64,000 nt of DNA from Celoporthe dispersa (lineage: Eukaryota; Ascomycota; Sordariomycetes; Diaporthales; Cryphonectriaceae). Shown here in pieces: positions 1-11,129 of the stretch. The position numbers were made by a program, and so were the translations under genes. A model generated the notes under the pieces. The model was given only the letters and a program-made list of their open reading frames with translations, searched no databases and was not told where the DNA came from. Where the stretch lies: the NCBI GenBank assembly GCA_016584495.1, contig WAID01000015.1, positions 1,116,501-1,180,500 of the forward strand, in the 5' to 3' direction. Numbering within the stretch: position 1 is the first letter of the stretch; every line of letters begins with the position of its first letter.

Positions 1-1079
1 GTTGATACCGATCAGGTTGAGGAATTCGTTCCTCGTCTTTTCCTTGCGCTCGAAACAGCCCAGTACGCAGCTCGTGATGGTGCTCGTGGTGGTCTTCTCC
101 ACACCCCGCATGACCATGCACAGGTGGCTGGACTCCATGACCACCGCGACGCCCTGCGGCTTCAGGACCTCCATGATGGCGTTGGCGACCTCCTTGGTCA
201 GGCGCTCTTGGATCTGGAGGCGGCGGGCGAACAGCTCCGCGATCCGGGGCAGCTTCGATATGCCGATGACGTTCTTGTCGGGGATATAGCCGATGTGCAT
301 CTGCAGGTTGATCCAGCCAATCAGCTCTCTGCCGGTGCCACCGTACTGGCCACCCGTGGATTTCCCCTCCCGCCAGAGCTGTCAGGGCAGAGGAGAGGGA
401 GGGCGGAAGAACATACCTTGCCGGTGAATGGCACCAGGTGATGCTCGCACATGCTAAAGATCTCGATATCCTTCACGATGACCATCTCGTTGTGGCCCTC
501 CTCGAAGATGGCCCCGTTCACGATATCCCGCACGTTCTGTTGGTAGCCCTTGGTGAAGAACAGCATGGCCTTGGCATACCTCGCGGGCGTCGCCAGCAGA
601 CCCTCCCTGTCGACGTCTTCGCCGACGCACTCGAGGATCGTCCGCACGGCGTCGCACATCCTGGCCAAGCGCTTGTCAGCCTGCTCTTTCGTCTCCTCCA
701 GCCTCTCGCGCGTGCCCCTGCTCGGCCTCGAGAGGCCATCGAAGTCGATCACGGGGCTCGGAGAGCGCGTGATCGTGCCGGGCGGCGTCGCCGTCGCCTT
801 CGCACCGGCGGCCTCGTCGTGCTGCTGCTGGTCGGCCTCTTCGCGGATCGTGGATATCCTGTTGCCCTGCTGCCTGGCCTTCTTGGACTTCTTCTTGGGC
901 CTCTCGGCGGGGATGTCTCGCGGGTCACGGGCTGGTGCGCTTATGCTGCCACGACGTTCGTGCCCGCCATTGATGTGCTTGCTGTCGTGCTTGCGCTTCC
1001 TGCCAGAGCGCTCGTCGCCCGAGTGGTGCCGCCTTCGCCGGCCCGAGTCGGACGAGCTAGCTGTGCTTGCTGTGTCCAT
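1..1079 (-). CDS. FOL2: GTP cyclohydrolase I, C-terminus cut by the window edge
   Basis: Catalyses GTP to 7,8-dihydroneopterin triphosphate, the first step of folate/tetrahydropterin synthesis; a cytosolic homodecamer in the family. Exon 1 is 1079-417 and exon 2 is 300 to beyond 1; the 116-nt intron 301-416 has a GTATGT donor and a CTGAT branch before CTGCAG. Residues 1-115 are a Lys/Arg/Ser-rich low-complexity extension common in fungal forms. The catalytic domain follows, with zinc ligands in CEHHLVPF (about residue 211) and in SSHLCMVMRG of exon 2, plus QERLTKEVA. The start is the ATG at 1079; the frame runs in phase across the splice. The last visible residues are FLNLIGIN, so only a few residues are missing. 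Identity is sure; the exact stop is outside the window. Confidence 0.95.
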
Positions 1080-1136
1080 ATTTGCGAAGAGTGTCGTGGA
1101 AGAGGAGGATTATATCGAGGGGACGTTGGATGGTAA

Positions 1137-2035
1137 AGGCTCGAGATGAGGTGGAGAGGAGGCCTTCTTGCTTCAGAGGCAGTCAGAGCACGCAGAAACA
1201 AAGCGTATCGGAGGAGGATTAGGGGTCTAGAACGAGTGTTAGTCGTTAAATGTTCGATTCATGTAGACAAAAAGTAAGTTCGAGTTCGAGTTCCGGGGGC
1301 GGATGCCTAGGACTTCAGGGCGGACCTGAAGCAATTGGAGGTCCTAGGGGGTCCCGATCGACTCTTGAACTGGAAGCTAGAGTGGCATAAGAGACCGCAT
1401 GGACATTATAATAGAGGTCAGCTCGGTGGTATCACTGCTTCACGATGAAGGCTTCTGGGCCATGACACCAGAAGAAAAAAAAAAGTCGCCGAGGCCGCAG
1501 CCGAACTCCGGGGCTCTCGTTCCTGCATCTGCATGGTGGGGCTCTCGTCTCTTGGAGGCGCTGGGGCGCTAGAACACAGTGGAGCTAGGCGGGTCTTCCT
1601 ACCCTGCCAGCCTGTTAGGCCTGTTATTTACCACCCTTACGTCCTTACCTACCATAGTACGGAGTACATAGTACCCTGCTGCCACCCTGTAGCACGACTG
1701 CCGGCCTCTGTACAGTACCATGGTACCGCCTACACAGCACTACCACGCCGTTGTAGTACCCACTAACAAAACACTGCTGACTGTGCAACGCCTCCCTGGG
1801 CCATCGTTTGACCTGCTGAACGACGTCAATTGCGCGACTCCAGTGTTCAACCCGACTGTCCATACATCACGCCTCCACCCTAAACCCACTTCAGAACTTG
1901 ACACCAGCCATATCCTGCATCATTGTAACAGGAGGAGGAGGAGTCAGCCCTTCTAGCTTCCCATCTCGCGGAGCTGGACCCCTTTAGCAGCTCGCCTCGG
2001 CGACATTCACAGCTCGGAGCTCCCCACCGCCCAGG
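1137..2035. other. Intergenic, shared 5' region of FOL2 and TAF11
   Basis: No gene seen. The two flanking genes are divergent, so this is their common promoter region. Around 1640-1730 it is rich in short alternating TAGTAC/GTACC motifs, and 1930-2030 is CT-rich leader sequence just before the TAF11 start. No clear regulatory site can be named. Confidence 0.6.
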
Positions 2036-3214
2036 ATGAGCTCACCACCCTACCAGAGCCAGACCTCGCCGCCCGCGCACTCGCCGCCCTACCCAGCCAA
2101 CGCCCAGCTTCCCTCCTCTTCCTCCGCCAACCGCAAGCGCGCCGCTGCCGGTGATGTCCCTCCACCCGCGCTGAAGCGCCGCAAGGCCTCGACCATGTCC
2201 GTGGCCTCTGCAACCTCTGCCCACCCACTCCGCCAGACCTCCTTCCCGCCCGAGGAGTCTCCCTTCGCCGCCCGCTCCCCGAGCGTCGGACCCCTCGACA
2301 ATATCGACAACGTCAGTATGGTGTCCGGGTCCGCAGTCTCCGCGACGGGCGGCAGGAGTGCCCTCGGAAGCGCGGTAGGAAGAGCAAGGCCGACAAGGCG
2401 CGTGAGGCCCTCGAGAAGGAGGGCACACCCAGCGTGGTCGGTGGTAGGGCGATGACCGTCGCGAGTGGTAGGAGCGGGGGCGGCGGGGCGCGGAGCGCTG
2501 TTGACGGGGACGCGCCCGACGACGACGAGGAGGACGAGAAGGACATTAAGGCTAAGATGGGCGTGGCTCAGTTCGAGCGGAGCAGGGAGGAGCGCGAGGA
2601 GGAGAAGAGGCTGCGCTTCATGCTTGTGCAGCAGATGGATGCAGACCAGGCTGAGCGGTACGAGATGTGGCACGCGGCCAAGCTGACCGAGGCGACGGTT
2701 CGAAGGGTTAGTCGCTGTCTCGCGCGGTGGCGGCAGCTGCTGCCGCCCCAACACAACAAGTGCAAACTGCTGACGTCTTCGGATCACACAGATTGTCAAC
2801 GCTACAGTCTCGCAGTCCGTCCCAGCTAATGTCTGCAAGGCCATGCAGTCTGTCGCCAAGGTCTTCGTGGGAGACCTCATCGAGGCATCACGCAAGGTGC
2901 AGTCCGAGTGGGTGGCCAAGACCGACGAGCCACAGGCCGAACCGGGCGTCCAGTATCCCGAGTGGCCGTACGAGGAAGAAGAACACGTGAACGAGACGCA
3001 AGATGGGCGGCCCCGATCTATCCACCCCAAGGTCAAGCCCAAGGAGCCACCTCGGGGCGCCCTGCGCCCGGACCACGTGCGCGAGGCCTGGAGGCGGTAC
3101 AAGACCGGGGCGGAGGGCGGGAACGTGGGCAACCTCGGCCTCTGGCATAAGCAGCAGAGCAGTGGTGTAGAGAGATTTGGTGTCAGGACTGGCGGCCGTC
3201 GTCTGTTCAGATGA
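2036..3214 (+). CDS. TAF11: TFIID subunit 11 (TAF11), histone-fold protein
   Basis: Subunit of general transcription factor TFIID; its histone fold pairs with TAF13. Exons are 2036-2706 and 2792-3214, separated by an 85-nt intron (GTTAGT donor, CTGAC branch, CACAG acceptor). N-terminal 110 residues are Ser/Pro-rich; then a basic patch (KRGRKSKADKA) and an acidic stretch (DDDEEDEKD). The histone fold covers about residues 175-330: FMLVQQMDADQAERYEMW, then IVNATVSQSVPANVCKAM and SVAKVFVGDLIEASRKV, and LRPDHVREAWRRYK. Exon 1 changes frame between the Ser/Pro region and the basic patch. One base missing near the CCC at 2361-2363 would restore a 364-residue protein; a 44-nt intron at 2312-2355 is the weaker alternative. 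The start is the first ATG in frame. Confidence 0.9.
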
Positions 3215-3693
3215 GAGGGGCAGTGGTCTGGTGATGACGGCATTCTATATCGAGTTCACGATGCAGTATGATACCCGCCGCATGTTGACGCTTCGAGGGC
3301 ACAACAACAGCGGCATCACCCCATACTTACGCAATACGAGGGGTGCAATGGCTCTCTTTTGGATGCTACGGGTTGACTGTTGATGATCAGTTGCTTCGGA
3401 AGCTTCGATCTTAAACGTCCAGCCACACTCGCAATATTGCCAGCATGCGGGGCACACCGTATCTCCAAGCATCTTGCCATCAGGCCTCTCAAGGACTTCT
3501 CTCAACAGTGTCGTGCCTCCACGACGGTTATTTACCCCGAATTACCCATACCTCACTGGCACGTTAAAGCTAGGAAAGGCTGATCACAGTGATGATACCC
3601 TCGATTAATCAATTTCTTATTATGGTTTTTTGCAAAATCTCTATATGTCGTAACTGGTGCGGGCTGCTGGATCGCCCTGTCAGGGCCTCACAC
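3215..3693. other. Intergenic between convergent TAF11 and ERG6
   Basis: 3' flanks of two convergent genes. No further gene or repeat seen. Confidence 0.6.
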
Positions 3694-4926
3694 TTAGGCG
3701 TCGACAGGCTTCCTCCCGACCATCAAGAACATGGGCGTGAACAGCCTCTCCTTACCACCCAACACCAGCGCCTCGCCCGCCTGTGCAAGGCTGTTGCCCG
3801 TCTTCTTGGTACCAGGCGGAGCCAGCCTCAACGTCTCCAGCGTGCCCATAAACCCATGCGCGAACCAGCGCCCCCACCTGGTCATCCTGAAGGTGCCCAG
3901 CAGGTCCCACACGTTGGTCGCGTACCTCCAGCCGCTGCCGTCGAGCGGCCAGTACCACGGCGCCGGGTCGATGCCGTCGACAAACCGCTCCGCCAGGTCC
4001 TCCACCTCCATGACCTCGAAGCCCGCGGCCTTGAAGGCAGCCAGCGCGTCCGCGGCCTTGACCATGTTGGCGATGCCGTCGCCCTGCTCGATATCGAGGC
4101 GGCACTTGCGGTGGTGCAGGTTATCATTGTCATACCGGTCCGTCATCACCCACTCGTACACACCAAACACGCCGCCGGGCTTGAGCACCTTGTAGACCTG
4201 GCTATACACGTCCTTGAGGCTCGGCGCATGCACTGTCGCCTCGATGGCATACACGGCGTCAAACGTGCCTTCGTCAAAGGGCAGGCTCATGAAGTCGCCC
4301 ACGACAAAGCGGCAGTTGCCCGCCAGACCGTCCTGCTCGGCGTAGTGCGTGGCGCGCTGCACCTGGTACTCGTTGATGGTGATGCCCGTCACATAGGCGC
4401 CGGTAAACTTGGCGATCTCGCGCGCGGGCCCGCCGACGCCGCAGCCCACGTCGAGGACCTTCATCTTGGGCCGGATGCCGATGGTGTGGGCGAGGTAGTG
4501 CTCGTGGCGGGCGATGGCGGCGGCGAAGGCCTCGCGCGGGCCGAAGCGGCAGAAGTGGAAGGACTGAGACCAGCCGTACTCGTAGAAGTCGGTGGCGAGG
4601 TTGTAATACTGCCTTGTGAGGGAGGCGTAGTCCTTGACTCGTTCCTGCGGGAGGAGGGAGGGCACCTTTGTCTCAGCCAGGGATGCTCAAGTGATCAGAG
4701 AGTGGCCTTTTTCCCGACGGTGACTTACTGCTCTGGTGGCCTCGGTCTCGTCCTTGGCCTCCTTGTTGTCCCAGTGCTGGAAGTACTCGTCTACTGCTGC
4801 CTGCTGGGCCTCCTTGTCCTTCTTCAGCATGGCGGAGAAGCCCGCATCTGTGGTGGCGGTCTTTCTGTGCATGATATTTTCAAAAGTCATGTCCTTGGCC
4901 AGCGCAACATCTTTGCTGGTGGCCAT
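3694..4926 (-). CDS. ERG6: Sterol 24-C-methyltransferase (ERG6 type)
   Basis: Transfers a methyl group from S-adenosylmethionine to C-24 of the sterol side chain in ergosterol synthesis, acting at the ER and lipid droplets. Exons are 4926-4729 and 4644-3694; the intron 4645-4728 starts GTAAGT and ends CCGCAG, joining TEATRA to ERVKDYASLTRQYYN. Length 382 residues, normal for the family. Seen: sterol-binding YEYGWSQSFHFC, SAM motif I LDVGCGVGGPAREIAKFTG, post-I ITINEYQVQRA, motif II DAVYAIEATVHAP, motif III LKPGGVFGVYEWVMTD. No frame break. The paralogue function (for example a secondary-metabolism methyltransferase) cannot be excluded because the C-terminal part after residue 270 is divergent, but the sterol-specific motifs are all present. 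Confidence 0.93.
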
Positions 4927-5990
4927 GTTGAAAGGAGGTTGGTTGGCTGGAGAAAGTGACGGCGTGTAGGAGGGAGGTTCTTCTCTGGATAGTTGATTGC
5001 GCGCGTGTGTAGAGAGGAAATGAGGACACCTCTACTTGTTGAAAGTTGGAATCTGAGAGTGAATATCGTTGTTAGGTACACACACCCACAGAGACACTTT
5101 CTTTCTCAGCTGGCCACGGCGTCGTCTTTTTGAATCTGAAGTGTCAATATCGTCGAATCCGAATACTAGAAATATTGTCCAATGGCGTATAAGTAGATCC
5201 GAATACGCCGACTTAGTCAGCATGAACACGAGTACGAGACGTTCCAGGGCTGCTTTGGTGTGTGAGGATCATTCAAGGCCAATGACCTCTCGGGCTAAGA
5301 ACCGACGTCTTCCGGCGGTCTGGTCCGCGTTTCATTTTATTTGTCCATTTGTTCATAGGTTCTGGTAGTATGGAGCCCATTACTATCTGTCTGTTCTGTC
5401 TATTGGGATATTTCCCTTTCCTGGGGAAAAGAAAATAGGGGGGAGGGGAGGGGCAGGGAGGGAGGAGAGGTGACTGACCAGCTGTTATTGCTGACCGATC
5501 ACCTACACAAGCATAACCATATAGACCCGCCCAACAGGATATTTCCCCCCTCTGACATGGTAAGAACGCATGGGTTTTTAAAATCCTTTTCATAGATTGA
5601 TTTGATTCCGAAACAATCTTGGGCGTATATATTACTGCATGTCTTTCGTGAGATACTACGTGAACCCACCAGGCGGCGCCTTGGAAGAGCCAGCTTCTGT
5701 CAAGCCATTGCTATGCGCTTGCTGGCATAGATTAGTTACCGTGCGAGCCTCGAAGGAAGGGGAGCGCACGAGGACCGGGATTTTGACAGCAATACAGTCT
5801 ACTGATAGCATGTTGCGGAACCCACACCCTGAACAAGACGCAGGTCATCACCGAGGCAAAGTTATATGTAAAACGAAAGCATTTATTGATGACGCGTGCT
5901 TGATTCAAGCGTCTTCTCATATTGGTCCTATTCCCATGTCGACCCCAGCAGCCTTTGCGTGTGTGGTTCCTGATCATCTTGGTCGTGTAT
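4927..5990. other. Upstream region of ERG6, no gene
   Basis: Moderately AT-rich; short open frames lack recognisable protein features. A purine-rich run lies at 5420-5475. Confidence 0.5.
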
Positions 5991-6745
5991 GCCTCGAGGT
6001 GAATCCACCACTGTCCACTGCCGTTCTTAAAAATAGAGCCATAGGGCAATCTCCCGTAAAAGCCGTACCCCAGAAACCTTTTCATCCCTGATTCTTCATC
6101 ATCGCGAACGTCCTGAAATGAATCCATTGTATACCCACTGCCATCCTCAAAAACAAAAGCATCGAGGAGCTTGTGTAAAGCGGATCTTGACCCAACTCCA
6201 AGCTGCGAGTCCCTGTCGTAATCAAAGATGAAAAAGGAGTGAAAAAGGAAAGAGAAAAAAAAACAACGAAGAGATGAGGGGAAAGGATGTGTGATTTTTG
6301 TCTGTCCCAGCTATGACGCCAGCCATGGTGCATGACAAAGCCTATCAGGCGCACCAAAGCAGCGAATGCTGGGACATCCTGCACAACCTGTTCCCTGAAC
6401 TGAGGAAATAGAAAAGGAAAGAAGAAGAAGAAGAAAAAACACCGCAGAAGAACCTCCGATAAACGGACCATCACCCAACTCCAAATTGGTAGTCCCTTTC
6501 GAAGTCCTTGATGAAAAAAAAAGAAGAGAAGGAAAAGTGTGAGATGCTCGTCTGTTCCCTCATCCGAAGAACAAAACCACAGAGGAATCTTTGGTAAAAC
6601 GTGCCATGACTCCTCTCCCAACTGCTGGTCCCTGTCGTAATCTGGGATGAGAAAAGGCGAGAAGAAAAGGGGGGGGGGTGTCGGTCTGTCCCAAATGTGA
6701 TGGTGCATGAAAGCCCATCAGAGATACCAAAGCAGTGAGTGCCAG
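5990..6745. repeat. Decayed direct repeats, probably from a coding sequence
   Basis: Four related segments can be recognised by eye on the plus strand at about 6010-6075, 6130-6380, 6445-6560 and 6570-6745. Shared words are CCCAACTCCAA, GGTCCCTGTCGTAATC, GTCTGTCCCA, ATGGTGCATGA and CACCAAAGCAG/ACCAAAGCAG. Read on the minus strand the segments give similar peptides (for example DYDRDSQLGVGS against DYDRDQQLGEES), but stops and A-rich insertions break all frames. An intact-looking minus-strand stretch covers about 6127-5860 (GMKRFLGYGFYGRLPYGSIF). Most likely a tandemly duplicated, now dead gene or gene fragment; family not recognised. Confidence 0.5.
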
Positions 6746-6835
6746 AACGTCCCTTTGACCTTTTCTTCAGACCGCTTTCTTTGTCAGGTCCGCAGGAAAA
6801 CATTAGGCCTGTAGCATCCCATCATGATCGTAAGA

Positions 6836-8986
6836 TCACAAGCCTCGCATGCCGTATTCCATCTTGGTTTGGATGTAGATGCGCATAGCCAACTTCTCCT
6901 CCTGCGGAAGGGCATGGATCATGGCAGCGAGTCTGGCGATGTCTACCTCCATGTCCTGGGGCAGGTGAGGTTCCGAAATGGCATTTCTGATGCGGAAATT
7001 GAACGCCTTCCTCTGGTCCAGCGACATGTTGCGGACGTCCTTCATGATGCTGTCGAATTGATCTTCGAGGCTGGAGATGGTGGTGTTGGCCCGCTGCTGA
7101 CTGGAAGTCGCGCCGGAGGGGCGTGAGGCTGGTGCTTCCTTCTGCATCGTAGGAGCTTTCGAGGCCGCGCGAGAGGAGGAGGCGACAGTTTTGTTCTTAG
7201 CTGACGAAGAGGCTGGAACCTTGGAGGCCGTGCGAGAGGAGGACGCGATGGCTGTGTTGTTGGCTGACCAAGAGCCTGGAGCTTTCGAGGCTGCGCGGGA
7301 GGAGGACGCGATGGCTGTGTTGTTGGATGACCAAGAGCCTGGAGCTTTTGAGGCCGTGCGAGAGGAGGACGCGATGGCTGTGTTGTTTGCCGGTAGAGAG
7401 GCTGGAGCTTTTCCCTTGGCTGCTGCAGTCCTTGTGATGGGGGTCTCTGGCCGTCCAACACGTGACGATGATGATTGAGGATGCTCGGCTACGAAACGCG
7501 TCACGTCTGGGAAGGGTTGTGTGGTGGGCCAGGATTCCATGGAGGCAACGGGTGCCATATCTCTGTCGTTGTGTCGCGGCTTCCAATATCGCAGCTGGGC
7601 TGAGGTCATAGATACCATCGAGGCGGGGGTGACTTCCCCGCGGAACAGTCCGCCGAGCAACTCGATGTTAGAACTGATACAGTCGCGCACCGCATCGACC
7701 TTCTCCAAGTAGCGCCTGTAGCTGTTGGTGTACTCAAACGCGGCGATCTCGATTCCGACGGCAGTCTCTTCTCGAAGACCATCTCTCATAATGGGCGCCA
7801 CCCTGCCGTTGAACTTGGTATTTTTATAGATCTCGTCGGCTCCCTCCAAGGCCTTGAACAAGCGCCTGGCCAGCCTCTTGCGGTCGTGAGGGAGTTCGGC
7901 GATGGAGGTCAGCCTGGGAGCGGGACGACTCTGCTGCTGCTGAGGAGGTGCGACACTTGGACCGGCCTCTGCGACTCCGCTGTCTCGCTCATTCTGAGGG
8001 CGGCTGATCTGCGCTACGGATGTCTGGGTGGCCTTCTGGTTGGCCTTGGTGTACTCGTTGAGAAAGACGTTGCAGCACCGTCCGTTGACTACCTGGTTGA
8101 CCTCGTCCAGACGCGCCGTCTCAGGAGGCAGGGTCGTGCAGTTGTCCCTGAGCCTCTTGTTGCCGCTTTCCCGGCAGCGGTTACAGAAACGGGAGTCGAT
8201 ACCAACCTCTCGGATGAGGAGGGCGATGACCTTGACGTAGCATCGGCGGTATCGGGAGGCTCCCTCATGAGCCCACTCCATGGGTATCTCCTGCCGGGTC
8301 GGGAGCTCCAGGAGGCGGGCGAAGGCCTTGCGCTCCACAACACTGGTGCCGACCAGGAAGTTCTTCAGGGGCAGAAACTCATCGGGGAGGCTGAGGCTGA
8401 GGCGGAAGACGCAGGTCTCTCGAAGCTTGTCCATGAGCTCCTCCATCTCCTTGGTCAGGCCCTTGGTCTTGTCTCGTCCTTGTGGATTGGCTGCAGTGAC
8501 TACAACGGTCAGAATGTTACTGGATTGGTCTGTGAGTTTATCGATTCAGTCATGATCTTACCTGAAGACGCGCGAGAAGCGTTATCGTCGTCGTCAACCT
8601 CCTCGTTGACGCTGGACTTGCTCTCCTCGCCAGGAGAGGGAGCACGTTGGGTCGAGGGACCAGCAGCATCTGTTTGAGGGTCAGTCAGGTGTCTATCATG
8701 GACGTTTCCCTGGCGAGAAGAGGGATTGTCGACGCCTCGCCTGCGAGGATTCTCCACATTGTGCAAACACAGGAGCCCCAGGCGAGTTAGGGGGGGGAGG
8801 GGAGGGGAGATGGGAGATGTGATGGCACTCTTGGCGGGTCGAGGGCATTATAGGGTCCTCTTGGTCACTAAGGGGGACCAGCTTACTCTCTTCACGGCGG
8901 AGAGCCGTGTTCATCTTCGCCAGACGGCTGTCCTCTGGCTCGGCAGATGCCCGCCTCTTCCCTACCGGGGTAGGCGTCAACACCAT
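6836..8986 (-). CDS. Orphan 620-residue protein with 21-residue repeats
   Basis: Function not recognised. Exons 8986-8887, 8669-8562 and 8490-6836 join in phase to 620 residues; introns 8670-8886 (GTAAGC; branch CTGAC; CAAACAG) and 8491-8561 (GTAAGA; CTGCAG) are canonical. Residues 1-70 are polar and acidic (VDDDDNASRASS). A middle part has an ordered look with a cysteine cluster FCNRC, DNC, RCC at about residues 165-215, spacing that loosely recalls fungal Cys-rich regulators, then KALEGADEIYKNTKFNGRV. Residues about 430-515 hold four copies of a 21-residue repeat built on NNTAIASSSR-ASKAPGSWSA. The C-terminus has predicted helices (ISSLEDQFDSIMKDVRNMSL). The overall character suggests a nuclear or chromatin-associated protein, which is only inference. 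Confidence 0.7.
7150..7400 (-). repeat. In-frame 63-bp tandem repeat inside the orphan gene
   Basis: Four units with exact 63-nt spacing (the word GCGATGGCTGTGTTG starts at 7245, 7308 and 7371; the more diverged fourth unit is at 7182). Period is 21 codons, so copy number changes keep the frame. Units 2 and 3 are nearly identical, indicating recent duplication. Confidence 0.85.
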
Positions 8987-10062
8987 GATGAGGGTATTGT
9001 TGCGCGGGAGGGGGTGAGAGTCAGACAAAGAGAGGAAGACAAATAATGCGACGTGCGCGTGTGTGTGCGTGTAGAAAGGAGGAGGGAGGCGGAGCGCAAG
9101 AGAGACTGAGAGAGAGAGAAGAGACAAAGAGGAATGCAGAGAGGGATGGAGGAGGAGAGAGAAAGAGAAAAGTGTAGAGAGAAGGGGGAGGGGGCTTTGT
9201 CGACAGGATACACAATAACGTGGGGTTGCGAACTCTTCCTTGACGTGTTGTGTATCTTCAAGGGTGTCTGCGAGGGTGTCTGAATGCGGGTCCAGTGTCG
9301 CTCAAGTATCTTTCTATGATAGGTCATGGCAAGGCATGTTTCCTATGTTACTATTCTCAGGCTAGCGTATCAGTAGGTACGACTAGTTGTGATGTTATCA
9401 TAAGATATATTTACGGCTAGAGGTTCATGATGCCATGAATTTTTATCACAGCAACACTCCAGCTCCTCTATGACAACTTTCCTACATTCACATTCATGCA
9501 GTATTGTATTTCAGCCTAGGTGAGAATAGAGTTGGTTGGATATTCAAGCATGTTCATGCACAGTATTCATCGATCAAATTATTGAGCTATGAGGGGTTGT
9601 AGGTTGCGAGTATAATGGGGATCAGTATGCTAATGAGATGTCATGGTGAAGAGCTTGGGGTGGAAGAGAAAGCATTGTGATTCTCAAAATGCTTAGATGA
9701 AGGTAGGGGCTTTGCCAGGAACTCATCTCAGGTTGACTGGCAATTGACAATATATTCATCCTGGAGCTTTTTACTCATCATAGTGCATAATTTGGAACAC
9801 TGAAAGGTACAATCTGTGTAGGGTCTTCTCTCAGCAACCTGTCGAAATCCACATCACATGATTTAGTGCCCCTACATTCCATCGACAACGACAGAAGAGC
9901 TTTGGGTGTTTACATAAGACAATGCAGGATGTCCTCTTGTCCATTGGTATCAAAGCTGAGGTTGAGGATGGCTGTCTTTATGCAAATACTTGTATCGTAC
10001 TTCTGTCTTTCATTCTGCATCTGTTATTTGCATTATGTATAGCAGAACTTTGATCTCTCTAC
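8987..10062. other. Intergenic, purine-rich leader then AT-richer spacer
   Basis: 8990-9190 is a long GA-rich tract (CT-rich on the strand of the 620-residue gene, as expected for its 5' leader and promoter). 9300-10062 is AT-richer; no gene or RNA seen. Confidence 0.6.
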
Positions 10063-11129
10063 TCACAGGCTGGAGATCCAGCCAAGCAATTCCTGGTGGA
10101 ACCCCTCAGGATCCTCAATCTGGGGAGCGTGGCCCAGGTCTGGAAACTGGATCAGGGTGCTGTTCGGTATCAACGCTGCAGCCTCTGGGCCCAGAACACT
10201 ATAGTTTCCAATGACCGCCTGGACCGAGGCAGGTGACCATTTCTTTCCGATCGCTGTGTTGTCCTTGTCGCCAATCATCAGTAACGTCCGCGGTGTTAAC
10301 AGGGGGAACTCATAGATGACCGGCTGGGTGAAGATCATGTCGGTCGTCTGGGCCTGATTATAAATGAACTGTTGACGTTCCGAGCCATAATAGATGTTGT
10401 TGAGCATCGTGACCCACTCATCATACTCTGCCTTCCAGGTGTTGACATAGTACGTGTTCTCCTCGTAGGCCATGATCGAGTCCCAGGTTGTCGCGTTCTC
10501 CGTCACCCATCCATCGTCGATACTTTCGTATGGGACGCCTTTGTCCTGCCAGTCCTCCAAGCCGAGCGGGTTCACCATCACGAGCGCAGTCATGTTGGTC
10601 GGGTACGTGAGGCCATAACGGGCGGCAAGCATCCCGCCCGTGCTGTGGCCGATGATGGCGGCTTTGTGGATTCCCAGCTCGCTCAGCAGGCTGTTGGTGT
10701 TTAGTGCCAGCTGTTGGAACGAGAACTGATATCCCACGGGTTTTGTAGATTTGCACCAGCCCACCTGGTCGGGCACCACAACTCTGTATCCCGCATCTGA
10801 CAGCTGCCGAATCGTCTCGTTCCAGGTCGCGCCGCAGAAGTTCTTTCCGTGAAAGAGCACGGCGACTCGCTCTGTGGCATTCTCGGGGCTGGAAGAAGAG
10901 ATATTCCTGGGTGCTGGTGGGACATCCATGAAAGCCATCTCCATGGGTTTTCGCTGAGAAATGAATTTGTAGACCTTGAGAGGATACGGATATGTGAAGT
11001 TGGAGCCGTTAAGGTCAGTAGGCTGGGGGCTGTCGTCGATGTAGCCTCCTCCTCCCCCACTGATCCTATAGCTTGGACTGTAGTCGTCGCCAGCAGGCAC
11101 AAAGCAAGTACCCGGCTCAGAGATCCCAT
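10063..11129 (-). CDS. Secreted alpha/beta hydrolase
   Basis: Serine hydrolase of the alpha/beta fold; substrate unknown. The start is the ATG at 11129, giving a clear signal peptide (MGSLSRVLALCLLATTTVQA). The main frame lies one base off; a missing G in the five-G run (C5 at 11054-11058 on the plus strand) joins them to 355 residues, while a 38-nt intron would be too short. Motifs: oxyanion LFHGKNFCGATW, nucleophile elbow IGHSTGGML, acid GDKDN and catalytic His in DLGHAPQIEDP near the end. Many N-glycosylation sequons (NGSN, NISS, NATE, NMTA, NATT, NYSV, NSTL) fit secretion. The HGKNFCGATW signature marks a known fungal and bacterial subgroup of uncharacterised hydrolases. Confidence 0.82.

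Noticed and set aside
2312..2355. 44-nt intron to explain the TAF11 frame change
   Set aside because: Below the size of every other intron here (63 nt or more) and without a branch site; a missing base at the CCC run explains it better, although this is not proven.
5639..6091. Plus-strand open frame of 150 codons
   Set aside because: It overlaps the decayed minus-strand repeats and has no domain.
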